The translations under genes were made by a program, and so were the position numbers. A stretch of 35,679 nt of DNA from Rhodoferax sp. OV413 (GTDB lineage: Bacteria > Pseudomonadota > Gammaproteobacteria > Burkholderiales > Burkholderiaceae_C): contig CAMAWD010000068.1 in NCBI GenBank assembly GCA_945861785.1, forward strand, positions 1 through 35,679, read 5' to 3'. Position 1 is the first letter of the stretch; the number at the start of each line of letters is the position of its first letter. Positions 7,550 through 14,900 of this stretch are shown here, piece after piece. A model generated the notes under the pieces. It was not told where the DNA came from. It did not search any database and saw only the letters and a list, made by a program, of their open reading frames with translations.

Positions 7550-7646
7550 TCGTCTACTCCTTCTTCAGCATCGCGCGCATGGCGAGAGACGCGGACAACG
7601 CGCGGGCGCACCTTGCTTGGGTCGGGCGCTCCAGGCGACGCAATGA

Positions 7647-8630
7647 TCACTCCTTGATGTTCGCGTTCTTGACCGCAGCGGCCCAGCGGACCAATTCGGC
7701 GTTCAGCATGGTGGCAAATGCCTGTGGGGTTGTCGGCTCGGGTTCCATGCCGGCATCCTTCAGTTGCGACGCGATGTCGGGCGACTTCAGGATGTCGACA
7801 ACCTCCGTATTGAGCCTTTGCACGATGTCGGCGGGCGTGTTGGCTGGCGCCATCAGGCCATACCATCCGTTGACTTCGAAGCCCGACAGCGTCTCGGCGA
7901 CGGTCGGCACCTGCGGAAGTGCGCTGGACCGCCTGCTGGTACTGACGGCCAATGCCCGCAGCTTGCCTTCCTTAATCATGCCCAGTGCACCGCCCAGGTT
8001 GACAAAGGCAGTGGTGATCTGACCGCCCAGCAGGTCGGTCTGGATCAGCGCGGAACCGCGATAGGGCACATGCACCATGTCGACCTGCCCCAGATGCGCC
8101 AGCGTGGACCCGGCGAGATGGGTATTGCTGCCTACACCAACCGACCCGTAAGACACGGCGCCCGGCTTTGCCTTGGCGTAGGCAATCAGTTCAGCCACTG
8201 TCTTGGCCGCGAAGTCACTGCGCACCACCAAAACGGAGGGGCCCGAGGCGATCAGCGTGATGGGCGCAAAGTCCTTCACCGGATCGTAGGCGGGTTTCTG
8301 CGGCATGACCGGGCTGATGGCGATCGGATTGACATGGGCAAACAGCAGCGTATAGCCGTCGGCCTTGGCACGGGCAACGGCTGTTGCCCCGATGGTGCCG
8401 TTGGCGCCCGCCTTGTTGTCGATCAGGAATGGTTGACCCAGGCGCGCGGCCAGCTGCTGGGCAATCGGGCGAATGATGGCATCGGAGGGTCCGCCGGCGG
8501 CCCAGGGGTTGATGATCATGACCGAGCGGATGGGGTACGGGTCGGCGGCCATGGTCTGACCGGCGGCGATCACGGCAAGGCCCACACCCAGGCTCCGCAA
8601 TACGCGCGCAGCTGCTTTTAGCGGAGACAT
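7647..8630 (-). CDS. Bug-type tripartite tricarboxylate transporter substrate-binding protein
   Basis: A 327-residue periplasmic binding protein of the Bug/TctC family, which captures small carboxylates for a TctAB membrane pair. It has a signal peptide with cleavage predicted after TMA (about residue 28), then PIRSVMIINPWAAGGPSD, the family's first binding loop, and GANGTIGATAVARA, the second. The start is the ATG at 8630 preceded by AAGAAAGAGAG. It is the first gene of the leftward operon and is divergent from the IclR regulator. No tctA or tctB lies in the window, which is usual for Bug genes in Burkholderiales. Confidence 0.93.
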   Translation of the reverse strand: MSPLKAAARVLRSLGVGLAVIAAGQTMAADPYPIRSVMIINPWAAGGPSDAIIRPIAQQLAARLGQPFLIDNKAGANGTIGATAVARAKADGYTLLFAHVNPIAISPVMPQKPAYDPVKDFAPITLIASGPSVLVVRSDFAAKTVAELIAYAKAKPGAVSYGSVGVGSNTHLAGSTLAHLGQVDMVHVPYRGSALIQTDLLGGQITTAFVNLGGALGMIKEGKLRALAVSTSRRSSALPQVPTVAETLSGFEVNGWYGLMAPANTPADIVQRLNTEVVDILKSPDIASQLKDAGMEPEPTTPQAFATMLNAELVRWAAAVKNANIKE

Positions 8631-8840
8631 TTCGGCGCTCTCTTTCTTGATGGTGCGAGGGAAACGGACGACCGGGAGGCAGTGGGCCGGTGGACGGGGA
8701 TCCGTCGATGCAGTGGCGACACGGCGCGCGCTCTGCAAGGCGCGCGCCACCGGAAACCCCGTGTGTGCGACCCGGCATTGCTTGCCAATTTCACCAAGTA
8801 ATTCGTAGAATGAATAAGTAATCTGCACAGTGAGTTGAGT
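8631..8840. promoter_or_regulatory. Divergent promoter region with candidate IclR operator
   Basis: About 210 bp separate the start codons of the Bug operon (leftward) and the iclR-type gene (rightward). The part next to the regulator is AT-rich. It includes a perfect inverted repeat ATTC-GTA-GAAT at 8801-8811, where an IclR-family dimer could bind. No strong -35/-10 pair is certain. The operator assignment rests on position and symmetry only. Confidence 0.45.
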
Positions 8841-9701
8841 ATGAAACTGAAAACACATGCTGTCAAGCCGCGGGGCCGTGTGGCCGAGGCCAGGGGCATC
8901 GCGCCCGAGGGGGGCGTCACGCATGCCAAGGACCCGATGTTCGTGACCGCGCTCGCGCGCGGCCTGGACATACTGCGTTGCTTCACGCCAGCGCGGCAGG
9001 ATCTGGGCACGAGCGAGATCGCGCGCATTACCGGCCTCGCGCAACCGACCGTCTGGCGGCTTTGCAGAACCCTGTCGCTGCTTGGATACCTCGTGCCCGG
9101 GCGCACGCCGGATCGGCTTCGCGTCGGCGCGGGGGTCTTGATGCTGGGGCATGCGGCCATCACCCGCAACGGAATCAGCGGATTCGCGCTGCCCCTGATG
9201 CGCCAGGTGGCCGAGGAATTCGACACTTCCGTATCGCTGGCCGAGCGCCACGGCATGAGCATGGTGGTGGTGCAGCGCATCGAAGCACGCAATATCCTGC
9301 GGATGAATATGCACGTCGGGTCGGCCCTGGAGCTGGGCAATTCCTCGCTCGGCTGGGCCTACCTCGCGGCGCTCGACCCCGCATCCAGAACAAGGACTCT
9401 GCAACAACTGAAAGAGCACGCTGGAACGGGCTGGGACAAGGTCCGCCGAGACATCGACCAGGCGATGGACGATTACACGCACCATGGATTTGTACTCAAC
9501 CTGGGCAAATCGCACCGCGATATCAATGCCATCGGCGTGCCGGTGATCTCGCCCGATGGCAGCCGGGTGATGTCTCTCACCAGTGGCGGCGCCAAGTCCA
9601 CGCTCTCGCGCGAAAAACTGGTCGCCAAAGTGGCCCCGGCATTGACGACACTCGCGCAAACGATCTCGCCCATGTTGTCGCAACAGGACCTGGCGTCCTG
9701 A
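8841..9701 (+). CDS. IclR-family transcriptional regulator
   Basis: About 286 residues. The N-terminal winged helix (about residues 33-90) shows the family pattern: FVTALARGLDILRCF, LGTSEIARITGLAQPTVWRLCRTL and LGYLVPG. The C-terminal effector domain includes VSLAERHGMSMVVVQRIEA and SLGWAYLAAL, with GVPVISPDG and SGGAKSTL. The ATG at 8841 is used here; a TTG two codons upstream is possible. It most likely controls the divergent Bug-ligase operon in response to the imported acid. The conserved Cys seen in some members is absent. Confidence 0.93.
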   Translation: MKLKTHAVKPRGRVAEARGIAPEGGVTHAKDPMFVTALARGLDILRCFTPARQDLGTSEIARITGLAQPTVWRLCRTLSLLGYLVPGRTPDRLRVGAGVLMLGHAAITRNGISGFALPLMRQVAEEFDTSVSLAERHGMSMVVVQRIEARNILRMNMHVGSALELGNSSLGWAYLAALDPASRTRTLQQLKEHAGTGWDKVRRDIDQAMDDYTHHGFVLNLGKSHRDINAIGVPVISPDGSRVMSLTSGGAKSTLSREKLVAKVAPALTTLAQTISPMLSQQDLAS

Positions 9702-9738
9702 GGATGCTGGCCAACGCCTTGGCTGACCGGCGGACGGT

Positions 9739-9819
9739 TCACCCCGCCAACAGCGCCGCGTTGCCCCCGGCCGCGGCGGTATTGACCGTGATCGTCTGCT
9801 CGGCGCAGAAGCGATAGAG
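9739..9819 (-). pseudogene. 3' end fragment of a putA-like gene
   Basis: The minus strand encodes LYRFCAEQTITVNTAAAG followed by GNAALLAG and a stop. This resembles the extreme C-terminus of the bifunctional proline dehydrogenase / glutamate semialdehyde dehydrogenase PutA, which typically ends VNTAAAGGNA plus a short tail. Only about 26 codons are present; homology ends where the IS91-type transposase fragment begins on the other strand. It looks like a scar from a past rearrangement. Confidence 0.5.
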
Positions 9820-9824
9820 GTAAT

Positions 9825-10088
9825 GCCATCCTGGCGCACGGGTTCCTGAGGCTGCGCTGCGGCGCGTGCGGCCACGACAAGCTGCTGGCCTGCAGTTGCA
9901 AGCGCCGCGGGTTCTGCCCGTCATGCGGTGCCCGGCGCATGTCGCAGACCGCCGCCCACCTGGTGATGAGCCCGCTGGAGTTCATGCAGCGGCCGGTGAT
10001 CGAGAAGATCTTTGCTCACCTGGGCTTGGACCTTCAGCCGCGGCCCAAGGGTCGGGCGCGCGAGGCGGGGCCGCACTTCGCTGCTTGA
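9825..10088 (+). pseudogene. IS91-family transposase remnant with two internal deletions
   Basis: This 88-codon frame joins three blocks of an IS91-type transposase: the N-terminal zinc-binding part (LRCGACGHDKLLACSCKRR, then GFCPSCGARRMSQTAAHLV), a short middle block (MSPLEFMQRP) and the C-terminal end (VIEKIFAHLGLDLQPRPKG). The large catalytic centre, with the HUH and Tyr residues, is missing. No start codon is obvious, and the left side abuts a putA-like fragment. The pieces remain in one frame. The element cannot transpose by itself. Confidence 0.75.
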
Positions 10089-10461
10089 GCCGCTCGGCCC
10101 TCTGCGGGCTCGGTCGAGAGCCTTTTCAGGCCCATTCTTGGGGCGTCCTATGGCGTTTGAAAATCCTGTGCCAAGCGATCACACCGGCTCGAACCGCGCG
10201 CGCTGAGTATGTCCCGACGCCAACAAAAGCCCTGCAGCGTTATTCAAATACTCAATTTTGCTTATTCACCATTAAAAGCATTCGAATGAAGGGCTTACAT
10301 AGAATAGGTTCAGTCGAAGTCTTGCTTGGGAACCTTGTGAGTGTCCCGAACTTAGGTGGGTGGTCTGCGGAGCACCCGATGTGCGCCTGCAGAAAATGGT
10401 CGAAGGGCCGCATGGATCTCTGGCTTTTTGAACTCTCCGAAGCTTAAAAGGGTACCCTCGA
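10089..10461. other. Gene-free stretch upstream of the amidase-lyase operon
   Basis: No coding sequence is supported in these 373 bases. The first part is GC-rich and may contain the terminus of the IS91-type element (a GAGCC/GGCTC stem near 10087-10112). From about 10230 to 10310 the sequence becomes AT-rich and could hold the promoter of the rightward operon, but no convincing -35/-10 pair stands out. The ribosome site AAAAGGG lies just before the ATG at 10462. Confidence 0.4.
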
Positions 10462-11004
10462 ATGGAAGCCTCCCGCTTCAGCGCGCGCGAGCTGTACTCC
10501 GCGGTCAAAGCCAACCCCACGCGCAAACGGTTTGGATTTGGCCTGTGCCCTGCCATGGTCAACATCGATCTGCAAAAGGCCTATACGTGCGTCGGAGAGT
10601 TTCCCACTGCCTACGAAACCGACCCGCACCAACTCGCCCATGTCAACGACTTGGCGACCGAGTTCCGGGCACGAGGGTTTCCTGTGGTCTGGACCTACGT
10701 CGCCTACATGGCTTCGGGGGAAGACTGTGGCGTATGGGGGACGCGCACCAACACGCTTCATGGCGTCGATACTGTGGTGGTCACCGGTGGGTCGACGTCC
10801 GGCTGTGTGCGCGCAACGGTTGTTGACAGCCTGTCACGCAGTTACCGCACCATCGTGCCAGAGGAATGTGTAGCCGACAAGCACGAGGGCCCGCACTTCG
10901 CCAGCCTGTACGACATGGCCTTGAAATATGCCGATGTGATTTCGGTGAACGAGACGCTGGCGCAGTTGCGCCAGGTGACTGCCAGGACGGTGGCCCCCCG
11001 ATGA
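10462..11004 (+). pseudogene. Isochorismatase-fold amidohydrolase (N-carbamoylsarcosine/maleamate amidase-like) with internal deletion
   Basis: The 180-residue product resembles N-carbamoylsarcosine amidohydrolase and maleamate amidase, which release ammonia from small amides. The first catalytic Asp is present (NID36LQKAYT), and the nucleophile Cys115 sits in TGGSTSGCVRATVVDSLS. Between WGTRTNT and LHGVDTVVV, however, some 45-50 residues of the family are missing, including the segment with the catalytic Lys (the K-x-x-x-S-A-F-F-G-T block). The frame is kept. Without the Lys the enzyme should be inactive. It is the first gene of the lyase-hydratase operon, 31 bp before the lyase. Confidence 0.75.
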
Positions 11005-11035
11005 CACCCACGCACCGACACACGAGGACCCAAGC

Positions 11036-12019
11036 ATGAAACAGCCTTCCGAAGCAAGAACGCTATTTGTGAAAGCGACGACGCGCCTGCGTGCGTTGCT
11101 CGCCCAGGGCAAAACGATGTTCATACCGGGTTGCTACAACGCCATGAGCGCGCGTGTTCTCGACCACGTCGGATTCCCGGCGCTGTACATGTCCGGTTAT
11201 TCGACCTCGCTGTCCATGCTGGGCATGCCAGACGCAGGGCTCACCACCATGACCGAAATGCAGCTCAATGCGCGCCACATCGCGAATGCCATTTCTGTTC
11301 CCCTGATCGCGGATGCCGACAATGGATATGGAAACGCCATCAACACCATGCGGTGTGTACGCGAATACATCCAGACCGGGGTCGCCGGCATCCATATCGA
11401 AGACCAGGTAGCCCCCAAACGCTGCGGGCACGTGGCTGGGCGCGAGGTGATAGCGCTGGCCGAGGCGGTGGGCAAGATCCGTGCAGCGAGCGCAGCCCGG
11501 CATGAACTCGACCCGGACTTCCTGATCATCGCCCGCAGCGATGCACGTGGCGCACACGGTGGTTCGCTCAGCGAGGCTATCGACCGGGTCAACGCCTACC
11601 TCGATGCGGGCGCGGACATGGCCTTCGTCGAGGGTCCGACCAGCGAACAGGAAGTCGAGCGCGTCTGTCGTGAAGTGCGTGGCCCGATCCTCTACAACAT
11701 GACGGGCGTGTCGCCCCGCATGGATCTCGCGCGCATGCAGGAACTGGGGATCGCCATCACGATCACCGCCGGCACGACGATGCGGGCCACCTTGCAGGCC
11801 ATCTACGACATCGCGGTAAAGCTGCGGGACGAAGGGCCGATGGCCGAGGCAAGCTTTATCGACGCCTACAAACGCCACCCGCTGGGCGATGTGCATACGT
11901 TCGCCGGCTTCGACGCCATCCGGGCCCTGGAAGACGCCTATCTGCCCGCCGAGCAGTTGGACAAATACACGGATTCGGTCGGCCACCAGCCTGAGGACAA
12001 AAAGGGAAAACGCGCATGA
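11036..12019 (+). CDS. Isocitrate lyase/PEP mutase-superfamily C-C lyase (dimethylmalate/methylisocitrate lyase-like)
   Basis: A 327-residue TIM-barrel lyase. The catalytic motif reads K-R-C130-G-H, and the Mg-binding DADNGYG loop and IHIEDQ segment are present. Superfamily members cleave 2-hydroxy dicarboxylates such as 2-methylisocitrate, 2,3-dimethylmalate or oxaloacetate to pyruvate or glyoxylate plus a second acid. The next two genes encode a LeuCD-like hydratase. In the anaerobe Eubacterium barkeri a LeuCD-like hydratase (DmdAB) and such a lyase act in sequence on dimethylmaleate, so a similar pair is likely here. The ATG at 11036 follows GAGGA, and the stop overlaps the next start as ATGA. 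Confidence 0.9.
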   Translation: MKQPSEARTLFVKATTRLRALLAQGKTMFIPGCYNAMSARVLDHVGFPALYMSGYSTSLSMLGMPDAGLTTMTEMQLNARHIANAISVPLIADADNGYGNAINTMRCVREYIQTGVAGIHIEDQVAPKRCGHVAGREVIALAEAVGKIRAASAARHELDPDFLIIARSDARGAHGGSLSEAIDRVNAYLDAGADMAFVEGPTSEQEVERVCREVRGPILYNMTGVSPRMDLARMQELGIAITITAGTTMRATLQAIYDIAVKLRDEGPMAEASFIDAYKRHPLGDVHTFAGFDAIRALEDAYLPAEQLDKYTDSVGHQPEDKKGKRA

Positions 12020-13419
12020 CCGTGGCCCCGCCGAAGACACTTTTCGACAAGATCTGGGAGGGCCATGTCGTGGCGCATGAGCCTGGCGGCCGCTCCTTGT
12101 TGTACATCGACCGGCACCTTCTGCACGAAGGCAGTTTTCACGCATTTGACCAGCTCGACAGCAGCGGCAGGGCGTTGCGACGGCCCGACCTGACATTCTC
12201 GACCGCAGACCATTACGTACCCACGCGTATGGAGCCCGGCATACCGATCGGAGACAGGTACAAGAACAAGATCGACGGTCTGGCTCGGAACGCGGCGCAC
12301 CACGGGATCGTCCACTTCGGCCTGGACGACCCGCGTCGCGGCATCGTGCATGTCATCGGACCCGAGCAGGGCATCACCCTGCCAGGCGCAACTCTGGTAT
12401 GCGGCGACTCCCACACCTCGACCCATGGTGCCTTGGGCTCCTTGGCGTTCGGCATCGGCGCGTCGGAGGTGTCACATGTACTGGCGACGCAGACACTGTG
12501 GCAAAAGCGCCCCCGGCAAATGCGTGTGGAACTGACCGGACGCTGGGGTCCAGGCATCACCGCCAAGGACCTGAGCCTGGCACTTATTGCCCGGATCGGT
12601 GCCGGCGGTGGCACTGGCCATGTGCTGGAATATTGCGGCGAAGCGGTCCGCAGCCTGGACATGGAAAGCAGGCTCACCCTGTGCAACATGTCGATCGAGG
12701 CCGGGGCCCGGTGTGGCATCGTGGCGCCGGACGATGTGACTTACCAGTTCCTTCACGGCAGGCCATTTGCACCCGCAGGAGCGTCGTGGGACCAGGCATT
12801 GCACGCCTGGCGTGCACTGCCGAGCGACCCCGGTGCGCACTACGATTCAACCATCGAGATGCATGTCACCGATCTGTCGCCCATGGTCACCTGGGGCACC
12901 AGCCCGCAGGATGCGCTGCCGATCGGCGGGGTGGTTCCCGACCCGCAGGACGCACCCACACCCAATCGGCGGGCAGCCGTCGCGGAAGCACTGGACTACA
13001 TGGGCCTCAGCGCCGGAATGCCGCTGGCCGGCCTCCCGATCGACCGAGTTTTCATCGGATCGTGCACCAACAGCAGGCTCGGCGACCTCCGGGCCGCGGC
13101 GCGCGTGGTCCAGGGCCGGCGCGCGCTCGTACCGAGCTTCGTATCGCCAGGCTCCGGACTCATCAAACAGGCGGCCGAGGCCGAAGGCCTGCACCGGATC
13201 TTCACCGATGCCGGGATCGAATGGCGAGACTCGGGGTGTTCCATGTGTGTCGGCATGAACGGCGATCTGGGGCAGCCGACAGAGCGTGTGGCATCCACAT
13301 CGAACCGGAACTTCCAGGGTCGCCAGGGTAGCCGGGTGCGGACCCACCTCATGAGCCCGGCCATGGCCGCTGCCGCCGCCGTCAGCGGCAGGCTTGTCGA
13401 CTGGCGGGCATTTTTGTGA
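12016..13419 (+). CDS. LeuC-like large subunit of an aconitase-superfamily hydratase
   Basis: A 467-residue large subunit of the isopropylmalate isomerase/maleate hydratase group. The three cysteines that bind the [4Fe-4S] cluster are present at about C350 (IGSCTNSR), C408 and C411 (DSGCSMCVGMN). The GDSHTSTHGALG block and HVTDLSPMVTWGTSP also match. It needs the small subunit encoded by the next gene. The start overlaps the lyase stop as ATGA and the end overlaps the LeuD-like gene as GTGA, which suggests translational coupling. Context favours hydration of a substituted maleate rather than leucine synthesis, since no leuA or leuB is near. Confidence 0.92.
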   Translation: MTVAPPKTLFDKIWEGHVVAHEPGGRSLLYIDRHLLHEGSFHAFDQLDSSGRALRRPDLTFSTADHYVPTRMEPGIPIGDRYKNKIDGLARNAAHHGIVHFGLDDPRRGIVHVIGPEQGITLPGATLVCGDSHTSTHGALGSLAFGIGASEVSHVLATQTLWQKRPRQMRVELTGRWGPGITAKDLSLALIARIGAGGGTGHVLEYCGEAVRSLDMESRLTLCNMSIEAGARCGIVAPDDVTYQFLHGRPFAPAGASWDQALHAWRALPSDPGAHYDSTIEMHVTDLSPMVTWGTSPQDALPIGGVVPDPQDAPTPNRRAAVAEALDYMGLSAGMPLAGLPIDRVFIGSCTNSRLGDLRAAARVVQGRRALVPSFVSPGSGLIKQAAEAEGLHRIFTDAGIEWRDSGCSMCVGMNGDLGQPTERVASTSNRNFQGRQGSRVRTHLMSPAMAAAAAVSGRLVDWRAFL

Positions 13420-14039
13420 GCGCGCCTTTCACCACCGTCCGCTCGCGGGCCGCCATCCTGAATATCTCCAACCTCGACACCGACCGGCTGGTGCCGGCCC
13501 GGTTTCTGCACCACCCTCGTTCTCTGGGCTACGGACAGTTCCTGCTGCACGACCTGCGCTTTGACGCCGACGGGAACGAGCGCGCCGACTTCGTCCTGAA
13601 CCAGCCGCTGTACCGGGATGCGAGCATCCTGATTGCTGCAGACAATTTCGGCTGTGGCTCATCGCGCGAGTCAGCCGTGTGGGCGCTTCACGGGTACGGC
13701 TTTCGGGTCATCATCGCGTCGAGTTTTGGCGACATCTATTTCGAGAACAGTGGCAAGAATGGCCTGCTCAATGTCACGCTGGGCGAGCCCGAGTTGAACC
13801 GGCTGCGCCAAACCGTCGCACGGCATTCGGCCGGGGAGCTGACGGTCGATCTCGTGGCCCAGACGATTGACGCACCCGACGCCAGCCTCATCGGATTCGA
13901 ATTCGATGCCACGAAGAAGAAAAGCCTCCTCCTCGGGCTGGACGATATTGGCCAGACCCTGGAGCTGACCGGTGACATCGAGAAGTTTGAAATGCGCTGT
14001 CGACAGGAAACCCCCTGGCTGTCGTTCCACTCCCCCTGA
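13416..14039 (+). CDS. LeuD-like small subunit of the hydratase
   Basis: A 207-residue LeuD-type swivelling domain. The LDTDRLVPARFL start block and the substrate loop NFGCGSSRESAVWAL are typical. The start is GTG at 13416 overlapping the large-subunit stop as GTGA. Together with the preceding gene it should form an Fe-S hydro-lyase. Candidate substrates are isopropylmalate-, maleate-, citraconate- or dimethylmaleate-type acids; the sequence alone does not decide. About 90 bp separate it from the next gene. Confidence 0.92.
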   Translation: MSAPFTTVRSRAAILNISNLDTDRLVPARFLHHPRSLGYGQFLLHDLRFDADGNERADFVLNQPLYRDASILIAADNFGCGSSRESAVWALHGYGFRVIIASSFGDIYFENSGKNGLLNVTLGEPELNRLRQTVARHSAGELTVDLVAQTIDAPDASLIGFEFDATKKKSLLLGLDDIGQTLELTGDIEKFEMRCRQETPWLSFHSP

Positions 14040-14128
14040 GCGGGCCAATGACCGGCTTGTTGCGCTTGGCCGCCTCGGTGCTTGCCACTGGCCCGGTGAC
14101 ATGGGCCGCCACCTACAAGGATTGAACC

Positions 14129-14896
14129 ATGCCAAGAATTCTGGTCATCGTTCCATTTGCACTGGACGCAGACGGTGTTGCGCGACGCCGCGAGCAACTC
14201 GGGTCGGTCAGGCTGGACCCCGACAGCGAGTTCCACTACCGCGCGGTCAAGGCGGGCCCGACATCTTTCATGAGTCCCCACGATTGGGCGCTGATGGACC
14301 TTGCGATCTTCGAGGCAGGCTGCAGCGCGCAGGAGGAGGGCTTCGACGCCGTGTGCATCGACACCATGAGCGATTCCGGCATGGCCGCGCTACGGTCCGT
14401 GCTCGACATTCCTGTGATCTCGCCCGGACGGGCGTCGATGCTGTTCGCCCTGACACTGGGCTCCAGGTTTGCGGTGCTGGCCCAATGGAAACCCTCCATC
14501 GTGCGCTACCGCAAGTGCATTCCGGAATGGGGCCTGACACAGTCGTGTGCGTCGGTACGCTCCTTTGATGTCGAGCCCAGTTTCGACACCTTGATGGACG
14601 GCAAGGAAGACGCTGTATTCCCGCGCATGCTGGACGTCTGCATGCAATGCATCGAGGAGGATGGTGCCGACGTCATCATCCTGGGCTCCACCACCATGCA
14701 CCAGGCAGCGGTGTGGCTCTCGAGCCGCCTGCCGGTGCCACTCGTGAATCCGGGGCCCTTGACCTACAAGCTTGCCGAGACGATGCTCGCGCTCCAGCTG
14801 AGCCACAGTCGGGCCTGTTATCCAAAACCCCTGGAGCCGCGAATTGACATGCTGCACGCGATGCTCGAAGCCGCCGCCAAAGTAGCCAGACCGTGA
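14129..14896 (+). CDS. Asp/Glu/hydantoin-racemase-fold protein lacking both catalytic Cys
   Basis: A 255-residue protein with the two-domain fold of hydantoin racemase and maleate isomerase. In active racemases a Cys follows each central strand (CFGD and GCAGM type). Here these places read DTMSDSG (about residue 76) and LGSTTMHQ (about 192), so neither Cys is there. Other cysteines (for example in DAVCID) are shifted and would not fit the two-base mechanism directly. It may catalyse another reaction or be a binding protein. A ribosome site AAGGA precedes the ATG. It is the last gene of the rightward operon and ends 4 bp from the convergent FAD gene. Confidence 0.82.
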   Translation: MPRILVIVPFALDADGVARRREQLGSVRLDPDSEFHYRAVKAGPTSFMSPHDWALMDLAIFEAGCSAQEEGFDAVCIDTMSDSGMAALRSVLDIPVISPGRASMLFALTLGSRFAVLAQWKPSIVRYRKCIPEWGLTQSCASVRSFDVEPSFDTLMDGKEDAVFPRMLDVCMQCIEEDGADVIILGSTTMHQAAVWLSSRLPVPLVNPGPLTYKLAETMLALQLSHSRACYPKPLEPRIDMLHAMLEAAAKVARP

Positions 14897-14900
14897 CCTG

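Noticed and set aside
7647-9875. 742-codon minus-strand open frame
   Set aside because: The first 415 codons are antisense to iclR and the divergent promoter region; signal peptide and ribosome site place the Bug protein start at 8630.
12016-14039. Leucine biosynthesis leuCD
   Set aside because: No leuA or leuB nearby; overlap with a KRCGH lyase and an amidase gene favours a catabolic hydratase, although the sequence alone cannot exclude isopropylmalate.
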